Source: Aphrophora alni (lineage: Eukaryota > Arthropoda > Insecta > Hemiptera > Aphrophoridae). From it: DNA of 64,000 nt. Shown piece by piece: positions 33,675 through 43,824 of the stretch (within the stretch, counting starts at the first letter, position 1; every line of letters starts with the position of its first letter). Location: positions 13,565,092-13,629,091 of the forward strand of contig OY740777.1 of NCBI GenBank assembly GCA_963513935.1, given 5' to 3'. A program made the translations under genes and the position numbers. The notes below the pieces were generated by a model. That model was not told the origin of the DNA. It ran no database searches and saw only the letters and a program-made list of their open reading frames with translations.

Positions 33675-33835
33675 TCTCTCTCATCTTTCCTATCTGGTCT
33701 CTCTTGACCAACTATTGTTTCCCTTTGCGCTATTGGAGCATTCGAATCCTAGGAATCTTTATTTGATGTTCTTTCCCATCTTTTTTTGTAAGGCTATGTT
33801 GAGATTTTTCCTTTTAAAGAACGAGAAAAATGTAA
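33580..33835 (+). repeat. SINE-like family S copy with expanded (CT)n
   Basis: GGGACCCTAGCTAGATCTAC, then a (TC)n tract where the B-box-like segment should be, then TATCTGGTCTCTCTTGACCA, GCGCTATTGGAGCATTCGAA, AGGAATCTTTATTTGATGTT and a shortened tail. Tandem with the preceding copy. Confidence 0.7.
33625..33682. repeat. (CT)n microsatellite
   Basis: About 57 bp of TC repeat with one TG interruption at 33661, expanded from the CTCTCT stretch of a family S copy. Confidence 0.95.
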
Positions 33836-33839
33836 CATA

Positions 33840-34455
33840 GATTTTTTACCTTCATTTGTGAGTAGTTTAAAACCACATGAAGTGTGTACCTTATAAAACG
33901 GCTCGTCATAAAATGGTAGCTCTCAACAATTTAATTTTTTTTTTGAATAGATAAAATCTACTAGATAAATTTAAAAACTTAATTTTATAATAAATAGGAA
34001 AACTAATTGTTACTAATTAGATTAATGCCTCAAACCCGATGAAAAATCGGAAGAAATAGAAATTGACGTTAGTTTTATAAAAATTATATTCAACAGAAAC
34101 CTATCTTGGATTGTTTGAAATATAGGACATTTAACAGAATCTGTTTTTGCATTACAATCGCTACAATTTGTATATTAGAAAAACTTTTTGGTTGGTATGT
34201 AAAAGACAGACAGAAAGAGGGTTCTAATGTATTGACTACTTACTGCTTTTTCATCTGAGCGCTGCAAAGAAACAAGATGAGATGCTGTGTCGAGGCCAGG
34301 AGGCAGGAATGCAGGTGTTTGCAAGTTTAGGTGGATTCCATTAGCACGCTCCAGCTAACTGGGAGTCTGCCGTCATAGACCTACCAAGCTCGAGGAGACT
34401 CCAGTACGCTTTAAATCAACAGAGAAGAATGCCAAAATTATTTCAAACCAACAAA
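33840..34455. other. Unassigned stretch
   Basis: About 34,250-34,420 is comparatively GC-rich (AGGCCAGGAGGCAGGAATGC; TAGGTGGATTCCATTAGCAC) but shows no frame, splice pair or family similarity that I could support. Confidence 0.4.
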
Positions 34456-34458
34456 ATA

Positions 34459-34919
34459 TACAGGGTGTTTTAAAAATGTGGTCTAATAATTCGCCAGCGT
34501 GTTTATTGCATTATTTTAATTTAAAAATTCATATAAACATAAGTAAAATATTTATTTTCTGGTTTTACAGAAAAACATGATTATGGAATTAAATAAGATA
34601 TTGCGTTCAAATTTGGTGTACACATTATTTGTTATCAGTACACCAACAACCAGAACTTTATTATTTATAAAAACATTAAAAATTTTAAACGATTTATCAA
34701 TTTCAATAAAATGTGTACACCAAATTTATTTTTAACCCAATATCTTATTTATTTCCAAAGGTTTATTGTTTTCTGTAAAAAATAAATAATAAAAATAAAA
34801 CAGGATAGAGGGAAAACTAAACATTTTTGGACCTATCTTCATATGAAATTTTTTAATTAGAATGTTGTAATAAACACACTGGTGAATTATTAGACCACTT
34901 TTTTCAGACAGCCAGTACA
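34459..34919. mobile_element. 460-bp palindromic foldback element, family P
   Basis: Left end ACAGGGTGTTTTAAAAATGT then GGTCTAATAATTCGCCAGCG. The right end is its diverged reverse complement: CTGGTGAATTATTAGACCAC at about 34880-34899. The mirror continues inward: left AAATAAGATATTGCGTTCAA and TTTGGTGTACACAT, right (reverse complement) AAATAAGATATTGGGTTAAA and TTTGGTGTACACAT. Arms are about 190-200 bp with a loop of about 80 bp near 34,650. The right terminus has decayed from ACAGGGTG to a CTGTCTG-like form. The minus-strand frame at 34732-34920 is an arm, not a gene. Confidence 0.85.
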
Positions 34920-35190
34920 ATAAGTATTGTGTTACAGAATAGTTATAGATATACCACTAATCATATACAAATTTTGTAATACCACTAAAATTTAAAATAA
35001 AAATTGAGTAAAGATATGAAACACACTTTTACCATTGAGCTACACTCCCAAAACGAAGAAATGGACGAGTCCAGAGTTTTCCGAAAAGAAGCCATTTAAC
35101 GCGAGTGAATGAAAGCGTTACAAAACATCTAAATTAGTTGAAAAATTAGCTTTTAATTGTTATTTGAGACACATAATGTTATCATGAATT
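34920..35190. other. Unassigned; lone A-box-like word
   Basis: The minus strand near 35045 reads GGGAGTGTAGCTCAATGGTA, like the 5' end of a tRNA, but no anticodon arm or B box follows, so no tRNA is called. Confidence 0.35.
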
Positions 35191-35194
35191 GATT

Positions 35195-35245
35195 GGTTAG
35201 GTTAGGTGAATTTATGCTAGATTAGTTTAGGTTAAGTTAGGTTTA
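35195..35245 (+). repeat. Short degenerate TTAGG tract
   Basis: GGTTAGGTTAGGTG then TTTAGGTTAAGTTAGGTTT. Confidence 0.7.
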
Positions 35246-35249
35246 CTGT

Positions 35250-35885
35250 ATTTTATAATATAGTCATTGGTCAATTGGCATCATAGAGCAAAAACTAAGG
35301 ATTGAAAAGAAAGACACTTAAATTGTCTGAAATACACATTTTTGAAATTTTCGATACGATTTTAATAAATAAAATTTAAAATTTTGATATATAGAATACT
35401 TTAAAAGATAATAACTCAGTAGACGATATTTTAATCGTATAAAAGCTAGTAAAAACCAAAATTTTGGGAATTTTATGAGTTTAGAAAGTTGTTAATATTA
35501 ATTCATTAAAACCATATTATAAGAAATACTTGTGAACAACTTATATTTTTTAACCTCTTAAAAAAGCGTCTCTACAAAAACTCACCCATTTCATAAAAGT
35601 AAAAAATATTTTAAAATAAACTACTTTTGTATTTTTTTTTTCATTTTTACAATTCCTATTTATGTTATACATTAAATGTTTCCTTTTCCAGAGAAATTTT
35701 AAAGCTGTAGTTTAAAAGCTGTACACCTATTTTTTGCACATTTTATATCAGATTATTTTTTAACCAACGTAAAAAACTAATTTTTCAAGTGGGGGTTTAG
35801 GGGATCACTTTGGATCCAAGATGTCCGAGTCACCTCCAAAAAAAATCTTAATACGAAGGTGGTCATGCCACAAGTCGTTTAACAC
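35250..35885. other. AT-rich stretch, nothing recognised
   Basis: No frames, RNA genes or repeat families assigned. Confidence 0.4.
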
Positions 35886-35887
35886 AG

Positions 35888-36140
35888 TTTTTTTTTTTTT
35901 TTTTTTTTTTTATTATTTTTTTTTTTTTACACAAAACAGTGGTTGAATCAAAACTAGTAAAGGTTTTACCGTTTTCAAGATATCAACAGGATTAGGTTAG
36001 GTTACTTTATTTCGAATTAATTTAGATTCCACCATTGTTTTTAGAAAACTACATACCTTCGTATGATTGCCTCCTCATTATAACTTTCAAATCGTCTCCT
36101 AAATCTTGAAAACGGTAGAACTTTTACAGTTTTGATCCAA
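35888..36140. repeat. Poly-T tract followed by an inverted repeat
   Basis: About 40 nearly uninterrupted T at 35888-35928. Then AATCAAAACTAGTAAAGGTT with TTACCGTTTTCAAGAT (about 35945-35985) is mirrored by ATCTTGAAAACGGTAGAACT and TTACAGTTTTGATCC (about 36100-36137), giving arms of about 38 bp around a loop of about 115 bp. Confidence 0.7.
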
Positions 36141-36404
36141 AGATTAGGCCTATTTTAAAAATATAAGACTTTTTAAACGATATGTCGCATATGTGGTAAC
36201 CTAGGCATTAAGTGTTTTTTGAAATTTACTCCTACATAATGAATATGTATAAATCTCGTACGTTAGTTTTTTTTTACATTTATAATGAGTGGTACTGGTT
36301 AAAAAAACATTTTGATATAAATTGTGAAAATGGAAAGGGGGAGAAGTAACTTTAAAACTACTGTGTATAGATTTCATGCACTGAAAAAGAAGTTAACTAT
36401 TTTT

Positions 36405-36830
36405 TTCGTCATACTGCTTCAAAAACAGCTGTTTTAAATACATGCAGCATTGATATGCTAACGTTGTTCTTTTTGGTCCTAAAACCTAAAAACATCAGCT
36501 AAGGTCGAAGTCATCAGCTGTTACTACGTTTATACGAATTAATTAACGATTGTAAAGCATCTATAAAAACAACCGATACTCTCGATTGTAAATAACCGTT
36601 GAAATAGCTGTTACCATCGATTTGAAGATAAATAGGTTATAACATTTTAGTTTTTTGTGAAATTGTTTTCTTATATTATTTGCAGTATAACGAAAAATAT
36701 AGTTCATCACTTGGACCAAAAAAAGTTTTACGATCCTCGCTCATTTTCCTTGAGCAATTAAACTTGAGCTTGTATTGAAAAGCTTCACTTTTTTATGAAA
36801 TATACTATTTTTTCAGGACTGAGAAAAATA
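36405..36830 (+). repeat. Dispersed repeat, family E, forward copy
   Basis: Runs from TTTTTTCGTCATACTGCTTC through AAAACAGCTGTTTTAAATAC, AGTCATCAGCTGTTACTACG, TGTAAAGCATCTATAAAAAC, TAACGAAAAATATAGTTCAT, CACTTGGACC and TTAAACTTGAGCTTGTATTG. The copy at 63.19-63.59 kb matches it almost throughout; a reverse partial copy is at 21.4-21.65 kb. Non-coding. Confidence 0.85.
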
Positions 36831-37500
36831 CCTAGTTCATGCCGTTAAACAAATACACTTTTTTCAAAACTCAAACTATTTAATGCAGTCAGTCAAAGTT
36901 AATTTGTTTTTGGTTCATTATTCTTGAACAACATTAAGTTTTTACAGACTTGTTTGGATCATTTATCTTCGCATTTTGCCTTAATGATATCAGTACAGCT
37001 TCAGATTTTGAGATTACGTGTTTTAAAGCACCTCATTGGGCGATTTTGTTTTGTTTTTAACAATAAGCAACTCTCCTTTATTTATGTTTGGAGAGTTGAT
37101 AACAAATACCTTTTTTTGAATTATTAGAAAATGATCATCAGTTGAGCGAAATATCAATAAAATCTTTTTAGTAGATTTTGTAAAAACAGTAGATTATTTG
37201 TTTTTTACCGATGTTTATTTGGATAGATGGCGACTAATACGTTTTATTTGTGTCCGCGGAGGCTAAAAAAGTGTAAAATCTGATAGAAATCGTTATATCC
37301 GATTTTGAGAAAATCGTAATTCTGTGTCTTTTTCTCGAAATTTTGAATTAAGGAAAAATTATAAAAATTCTCAAGATATATGCCTAACTTACTTATAATC
37401 ATAATCAACACAATCATAATTCTTACAAACACATTACTTGAGTCAGGTGACCTAATAGCGGACACATCTCTTCTTGTGAGAATACCGACAGAAACACACC
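36831..37500. other. Unassigned stretch
   Basis: Frames 36924-37127 (plus) and 37244-37465 (minus) were read; neither resembles a known family. The 37.28-37.34 kb part (GAAATCGTTATATCCGATTT) resembles family R words. Confidence 0.35.
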
Positions 37501-37509
37501 ATAGGGAGT

Positions 37510-37890
37510 ACCAGCGTAGTATAATCCCGAAGTAACCAAACTAGATCTACATTTTTCTAATTGTAGTTTTAAATTTGATCTCTCTCTCTTCAATCTTTTT
37601 TATTATATCTCTTTTTACCAATTCTTATTACCTTTCGACCCTGACGCTATTAGAATATTTGAAGTTCTTTTCTTTTCTTCCATTATTGTCTATAACTCTC
37701 AGTGACACATTTGATTGATTACGGACTTGGCAATACTATACAGTATATACAACTTTTTTAATCACTTTCTTTCATTTTTCCTTTAAAATCTCTCTTGACC
37801 AACTTTTATTCTTTTCCAACCCTGACAATATTAGAGTGTATAAGGACCCGAGTTCTACATGTTCTTTTTTTCTTTTTTTATCTATAACCC
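37510..37890 (+). repeat. Two tandem SINE-like family S copies
   Basis: Copy 1 has ATCCCGAAGTAACCAAACTA, AATTTGATCTCTCTCTCTTC, CCTGACGCTATTAGAATATT. Copy 2 starts ATTACGGACTTGGCAATACT and has CTCTCTTGACCAACTTTTAT and CCTGACAATATTAGAG. Both lack the GGCGATGATGACC tail and end in TTTTATCTATAACCCTCAG, running straight into the minisatellite. Confidence 0.7.
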
Positions 37891-37897
37891 TCAGAAG

Positions 37898-38765
37898 CTC
37901 ATCTTTATTTTATGTTCTTTTCTTCATTTTTTATCTACAACGCTAAGGGGCTCATCTTTATTTTATGTTCTTTTCTTCATTTTTTATCTACAACGCTAAG
38001 GGGCTCATCTTTATTTTATGTTCTTTTCTTCATTTTTTATCTACAAAGCTAATGGGCTCATCTTTATTTTATGTTCTTTTCTTCATTTTTTTATCTACAA
38101 CGCTAAGGGGCTCATCTTTATTTTATGTTCTTTTCTTCATTTTTTATCTACAAAGCTAATGGGCTCATCTTTATTTTATGTTCTTTTCTTCATTTTTTAT
38201 CTACAACGCTAAGGGGCTCATCTTTAATTTATGTTCTTTTCTTCATTTTTTATCTACAACGCTAAGGGGCTCATCTTTATTTTATGTTCTTTTCTTCATT
38301 TTTTTATCTACAACGCTAAGGGGCTCATCTTTATTTTATGTTCTTTTCTTCATTTTTTATCTACAAAGCTAATGGGCTCATCTTTATTTTATGTTCTTTT
38401 CTTCATTTTTTATCTACAAAGCTAATGGACTCAACTTTATTTTATGTTCTTTTCTTCATTTTTTATCTACAACTCTAAGGGGCTCATCTTTGTTTTATCT
38501 TCTTTTCTTATTTTTTTATCTATAACCCTCAGAAGCTCATCTTTATTTTATGTTCTTTTCTTCTTTTTTTATCTAAAACCCTCAGAAGCTCATCTTTATT
38601 TTATGTTATTTTCTTCGTTTTTTATCTACAACCCTAAGGGGCTCACTTTATTTTATGTTTTTTCTTCATTTTTTATCTATAACCCTCATGGATTCATCTT
38701 TATTATATGTTCTTTTCTTCATTTTTTTATCTATAACCCTTAGGGGCTCATCCTTATTTTATGTT
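37898..38765 (+). repeat. 53-bp minisatellite, about 17 units
   Basis: The monomer starts GGGCTCATCTTTATTTTATG, continues TTCTTTTCTTCATTTTTTATC and ends TACAACGCTAAG. Unit starts recur every 53 (sometimes 52-54) bp. Central units are near-identical and come in two variants (AACGCTAAGGGG and AAAGCTAATGGG); edge units are diverged (ATAACCCTCAGAAGC). The monomer equals the 3' part of SINE-like family S (CTTTATTTTATGTTCTTTTC, then ATCTATAACCCTCAG) joined to its 5' start (GGGCTCA). Open frames along the array are repeat translations; 53 is not a multiple of 3. Confidence 0.92.
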
Positions 38766-38799
38766 CTCTTCTTCCTTTTTGGACAATAACACTCAGAGA

Positions 38800-39100
38800 T
38801 AGTGAGCACTGGCTTGGCATTTATCGAGGGACCCTAGCTGGATCTACGCCTAAGTCATGTTGCCTTGGATTAGATCCTTCTCTTTCATCTTCCTTATCAG
38901 ATCTCTTTCGACTAAGTCTTGTACTTTCCAAACCTGACGCTATTAGACTATTGACGACGAGGTGCCTTTATTTTATCTTCTTTTCTTTCTGTTTTATCTA
39001 CAACCCTCCGGGCTCATGAGTACGGATTTGGCAATCCAGAGGAAGCCTAACTGGATATAAGGCTATAGTATGCGAGAGGTTTTTTCTTTTAAACAAAAAG
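38800..39100 (+). repeat. SINE-like family S copies after the minisatellite
   Basis: First: GAGCACTGGCTTGGCATTTA, GGGACCCTAGCTGGATCTAC, TTGGATTAGATCCTTCTCTT, CCTGACGCTATTAGAC, GGTGCCTTTATTTTATCTTC. Then a shortened second: GCTCATGAGTACGGATTTGG, AAGCCTAACTGGATATAAGG and AGAGGTTTTTTCTTTTAAAC, with the middle deleted but the tail present. Confidence 0.7.
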
Positions 39101-39195
39101 AAGAATAAAGCCCATCTAACCGTCTCTGAATCCTGAGATTGTATCCACTGCACACGAAGAGATGAAGTCCTACTTGTTGAATTAAACGAATAATT

Positions 39196-39300
39196 TTAAA
39201 CAAGTTATATTGCCCGATGATGCCGCAAGGCGAAACAATTGTAGCTCATTTATATTATTAAAATACTTTGAAACTTAGCTTTATTGCTTCGTGTAATCCT
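39196..39300 (+). repeat. Penelope-terminus / hammerhead-like motif
   Basis: CCCGATGATGCCGCAAGGCG then AAACAATTGTAGCTCATTTA. GATGA, a GCC-GCAA-GGC hairpin and GAAAC follow the hammerhead core order closely; this is the best of the eight similar motifs in the window. The downstream TTATTGCTTCGTGTAATCC was not recognised. Confidence 0.5.
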
Positions 39301-39555
39301 TGAAGTTATAGAGAACACGGCCAGAAGTAACGCGGACTCGATTAGAGGATATTGGAAGTCCACTATTATGTAACCAGTCATTAAAAACCTTGACATTTAA
39401 AGACATTTCTTCAAACGAAATAGAATCCGTAAGAAGAAAATGAAAGTTTCAGTTGACATTATAAATATTATTTGTTTGCACAATATCTGTGCAATGTAAA
39501 CACACGCTTGACCCATATAGCTCTGCAGTAGGCCTACTGCTTGGCAGCTGCATGT
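39300..39555. other. Short unassigned stretch
   Basis: Nothing recognised before the tandem array. Confidence 0.35.
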
Positions 39556-39560
39556 AGTAC

Positions 39561-40110
39561 AGGTTAGGTTAGGTTAAGGTTAAGATTATTGTTCACGCAG
39601 ACATTGCACACATCAATAAGAAATAGTACAAGAAGATTGTAAAATAATTCTCAAGCATCCTAAAAACTAAATAAAAACTAATCATCAAAAATGTCAATAA
39701 GGCCGTTGTCCATCAAAACGTAAAACAAGGTATGTGGTTAGGTTAGGTTAGGTTAGGTTGAGGTTAAGATTATTGTTCATGCAGACATTGCACACATCAA
39801 TAAGAAATAGTACAAGAAGATTGTAAAATAATTCTCTCTCAGGCATCCTAAAAACTAAATAAAAACTAAGCAAAACTAATCATCAAAAATGTCAGTTAGG
39901 CCGTTGTCCATCAAAACGTAAAACAGGGTATGTGGTTAGGTTAGGTTAGGTTAGGTTAAGGTTAAGATTATTGTTCACGCAGACATTGCACACATCAATA
40001 AGAAATAGTACAAGAAGATTGTAAAATAATTCTCTCTCAAGCATCCTAAAAACTAAATAAAACTAATCATCAAAAATGTCAATTAGGCCGTTGTCCATCA
40101 AAACTTTAAA
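39561..40110 (+). repeat. TTAGG-bearing tandem array, three units of 184-198 bp
   Basis: Each unit opens with (GGTTA)2-5 and continues AGATTATTGTTCACGCAGAC, ATTGCACACATCAATAAGAA, ATAGTACAAGAAGATTGTAA, AAAATGTCAATTAGGCCGTT and GTCCATCAAAACGTAAAAC. The ATTATTGTTCA anchor lies at about 39585, 39769 and 39967. Units are about 95% alike by eye; units 2 and 3 have an extra CTCT after AATAATT. The third unit lacks the next TTAGG block and ends at a poly-A. Confidence 0.9.
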
Positions 40111-40119
40111 AAAAAAGGG

Positions 40120-42480
40120 TAAGAGTTAATCGTTTGCTAGAACCTCACGTCTTAGGGTCCGTATGTACATAGGGGATGTTATTTTTATACAGTCGAAGTC
40201 TTTTAAACAATCTAACGCAAACATAAGTTATTAAGTCCTTCGTCAAATAATCATAATCAGAAAACTTATACTTTTATTTAATACTTTATATTTCCAAACA
40301 TAAAAATGAACAACTCGGTAGATTTTGCTCTTAACTTCAAGGCTATTTTTGTTGCCATTTTTCCTACATGCGATAAAATACAAATAATATAAATGTAAAG
40401 TCTGAAATACATAGGATTTATCGTCTTGTCTGTGTAGACTGGTTACGACACAGACACGTGCATGAAATTATAAAGATCCTTGGTTTTACCAACCCTAATA
40501 AAGAAAAATCCAACGTACTGTATATCCATCTTACAATGGCTATTGAATTGTTTGTTTCACATCTCAATAAAACTTATAGCCTGCGCTACGCTCATTGTGT
40601 GGTTAAATTGAGTTGTACTGACATACACTAAACTATAATATATCATTTTTAACTGCAATTTAATGTTAAATCCAAATTTTTTTCAGATTTGCAGATCACG
40701 CAGTCAAGGAGAACATGATAGCTGATACTTTAAATTTGCTCTAGCGCCAACATTATTTTTTTCGTCAAATAAACACAAGTACATAATCTGTAATCAGAAT
40801 CACTTCTAGTTTTATTTGATACCCCACACATGATAGTTACAAAAATACAATTTTACAACTCCTTCGTTTAAGGTCATTTCTTTATTGTCTCTATATTTTT
40901 TTTATATGTGGGACAATACAAAGAATATAGGAGTAAAGTATGTAATATATTATTGACTTGCCTATGTGGACTGGTTGCAGACAGACAATCGCGTAAAATT
41001 TTGGTTTTACTTACGGACCCTAAAAAGAACTATTTAGACTAAACCGTCTTTGAAAAAATATATACATATTTAAAAGACCCCCTACACAATAGGGTAAATA
41101 CCAGTTTGCAATGATGGCTGTCGAGGTTAATTTTTGTTTTTTATCATTATTATTGAGTTGTATTGTTACTTGCCATTTTACACGCTGATTTGGTCACTAC
41201 CCCCACATTTCACTGAAGCTTCAACGATATCGGTGAAGCCGATTTTGAGAAATTACGTTTCTTAAAACAATCTACAGTTGATTTTTTTTCCACCGATAGC
41301 TAACGAACCGGGGTTTTTTGAGCGATGACAACTAATAAGTTTTATGAGGACCCATAGAAACTACTCTACAAAAATTGAGTTTCATAGGTAACTCTTAAAT
41401 ATTGTTAGATTTATAAGTTCAATAACACACAAGATATGAACAAAATTCTCATTGAAATAGCTGTCATTTTGACATTTTAAATTCGATTTTTGAATTTTTT
41501 TTTAATATTCTATACGAACACACTATAGTCCCCTATAACAAATTTCATTTTCCTAACTTAATTTTTGTAACGCTATCAAGCGTACGAACAGACAAGGATG
41601 GAGGGACGCAATGTCGAAAATCATTATTTCGGTTTCCTCAGAGTTAACAATTTAACTCATTTCTTAAACATTAAACAACATTATTTCTGCCGTGTTTCAA
41701 TCTCCCTCATTATAACCAAATTCAAAGCCCATCTTCCACTAAACACACTATAAACACAGATAATATCAACTGAGGTTTGTTAGGTTATGTTAATTCAATG
41801 CCACGCCGTAAAACTCTTCCAATTTTCTTCTGATTCTAGAGCAATCGTGGGATTGTTATCAGTAGAAGAATGTCGCCTGGCCACGCCTACTTTCAATATG
41901 GCCGCCAAAAGCCATTAACTGTCAACGTTAAATGTTACTTTTACAAGGCGGGTCTCGGTGGATTTTATCTTGATCCTTAGGAGACCAATTAAGTCCGATC
42001 AAAAAAAACATATTCTGTGTTTGATATTAATTAGAAAAAACCCAACCTAGCTTTTATCAACACAATTACAGAGTTTAATTGCAACCAGCACTGGCAGGTT
42101 ACGATTTTTAAATACTAATAAAAGAACTTGATAATTAGGCGAACCGATTTTGTTAAATTATTTTAATTAGAAAAATGTTTGATATCAATTCAAATTCGAA
42201 TTGTATTCCTAGTTTTTGAGTTCAAGAAAGTAAAAATTTTTTTAAATTAGTGTCGTTCGTCGATCATATCCCGACAGTAGTCACTTTAGTATGCTCAATA
42301 CGTCCTATTTAGTGTTTACGGTGAACATTTTCTGTGTACTTGAGGAAAGGGTCTACTTAGAGACAAGATTCCTTCTTTATAAAGAAATTTATACATACAT
42401 AATTCTGATTCCGACGACACATTTGAGACAGTGGGTCTGTTCAATAAAAAGAACCGCTACTCAAACAGTGGGGCCCAAAA
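40120..42480. other. AT-rich stretch with weak family R similarity
   Basis: About 41,200-41,640 has family R-like words (TTGAGAAATTACGTTTCTTA, and the GACAAGGATGGAGGGACGCA word shared in diverged form with 7.74 kb). 41,860-41,920 is less AT-rich (GCCACGCCTACTTTCAATAT). The 69-codon frame at 42291-42500 is unrecognised and runs into the CCTAA tract. No gene is supported. Confidence 0.35.
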
Positions 42481-42486
42481 GGTTTC

Positions 42487-42575
42487 CTAACCTAACATAA
42501 CCTCAACCAACCTAACCTAACCTAACCTCAACTAACCAATCCTAACCTAACCTCAACTAACCTAACCTAGCCTAC
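42487..42575 (-). repeat. Interstitial (CCTAA)n tract
   Basis: About 85 bp of CCTAA units with CCTCAACTAA interruptions, i.e. TTAGG on the minus strand. It lies about 90 bp before a 149-bp satellite. Confidence 0.9.
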
Positions 42576-42664
42576 CAAACTTTATACATAATATAAAAAC
42601 ACACTTTATTGTTCTGGAGCCCAATATATATGTACGTAGGCTATGTCCTTCCAGATGGGGCCAA

Positions 42665-43280
42665 ACAGATCTTCGCCCTTGTTAAAGACATATCACAAAG
42701 ACAAAATGGCAACAATCCGATAACAGTCTGATAGCAATATTCGAAAGAAGTTTTTCAATAACACGATCGCAATATTCGAAAACAGTATCAAGAAGCGTTT
42801 GTGTTATAACATTGTCCTTAGTGCCAGTTGTTAAGGACATATCACAAAGACAAAATGGCAACAATCCGATAACAGTCTGATAGCAATATTCGAAAGAAGT
42901 TTTTCAATAACACGATCGCAATATTCGAACACAGTATCAAGAAGCGTTTGTGTTATAACATTGTCCTTAGTGCCTGCTGTTAAGGACATATCACAAAGAC
43001 AAAATAGCAACAATCCGATAACAGTCTGATAGCAATACTCGAAAGAAGTTTTTCAATAACAGGATCGCAATATTCGAAAACAGTATCAAGAAGCGTTTGT
43101 GTTATAACATTGTCCTTAGTGCCTGTTGTTAAAGACATATCACAAAGACAAAATGGCAACAATCCGATAACAGTCTGATAGCAATACTCGAAAGATGTTT
43201 TTCAATAACAGGATCGCAATATTCGAAAACAGTATCAAGAAGCGTTTGTGTTATAACATTGTCCTTAGTGCCTGTTGTTA
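42665..43280. repeat. 149-bp satellite, four units
   Basis: The unit includes TTAAGGACATATCACAAAGAC, AAAATGGCAACAATCCGATA, ACAGTCTGATAGCAATATTC, GAAAGAAGTTTTTCAATAAC, ACGATCGCAATATTCGAAAA, CAGTATCAAGAAGCGTTTGT and GTTATAACATTGTCCTTAGT. Unit boundaries are exactly 149 bp apart (the same frame recurs at 42682, 42831, 42980 and 43129). Units differ at only a few positions each, so this is a recent array. Within a unit, GCAATATTCGAAA occurs twice about 46 bp apart, hinting at an older half-unit duplication. The minus-strand 60-codon frames are repeat translations and not a protein family I know. Confidence 0.93.
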
Positions 43281-43289
43281 AAATAACAG

Positions 43290-43820
43290 GGAGTTTCAAA
43301 GTGTTGCTGTGAAAACTGTTGTCGCGACATAACACTGATATTAAGACTGTTATGTTAAATAAATAACACCTCATCTCTAAAAGTTGCAAGAAACGGTTGC
43401 AGTGGAACTATAACAAATAAAATCTCTTCTATCTCAACCACCTGAAACTGTTGTTAAACTCAAATAAATTCCTTTCTCTTAGGATGGATGAATGAATTTA
43501 AATTAAATAAAAAAAGAACTTTTAACATTTGCCAGATGGTGGGTTAACGGCGCTACATGAATTCACATAAGTAGGAATCTAACAAATCTCTACCAGTTCC
43601 ACGTTCTTTCTGTTCCTGGTAAAATACTGTTCTTAATACACGCCAACAACGTGCTATTCTGTCAGGTCAGGTTTTGTCAGTTATATTTATCTCAATAGAA
43701 AATTGTTTACGAGTGGCGGCCCTCTTCTAGAACAGGCCCGAGACAGTCATGCTTGAGTAGAACTAAAAATTCTCTCGCTCGACGTTGTTTGGAAGTTGGT
43801 ATTTCTAAAATATGATGACA
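43290..43820. other. Unassigned stretch
   Basis: Nothing recognised. 43,700-43,800 is somewhat GC-richer. Confidence 0.35.
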
Positions 43821-43824
43821 TACT

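Noticed and set aside
34925..35050. tRNA on the minus strand (GGGAGTGTAGCTCAATGGTA)
   Set aside because: Only an A-box-like 5' end; no anticodon arm, no B box and no acceptor partner within tRNA distance.
37965..38743. Series of 64-99-codon frames with MFFSSFFIYN repeats
   Set aside because: Translations of the 53-bp minisatellite in shifting frames; 53 is not divisible by three, so no protein repeat is preserved.
42682..43389. Series of 60-86-codon minus-strand frames
   Set aside because: Each equals one 149-bp satellite unit read across its boundary; the repetition is of DNA, not of a selected protein.
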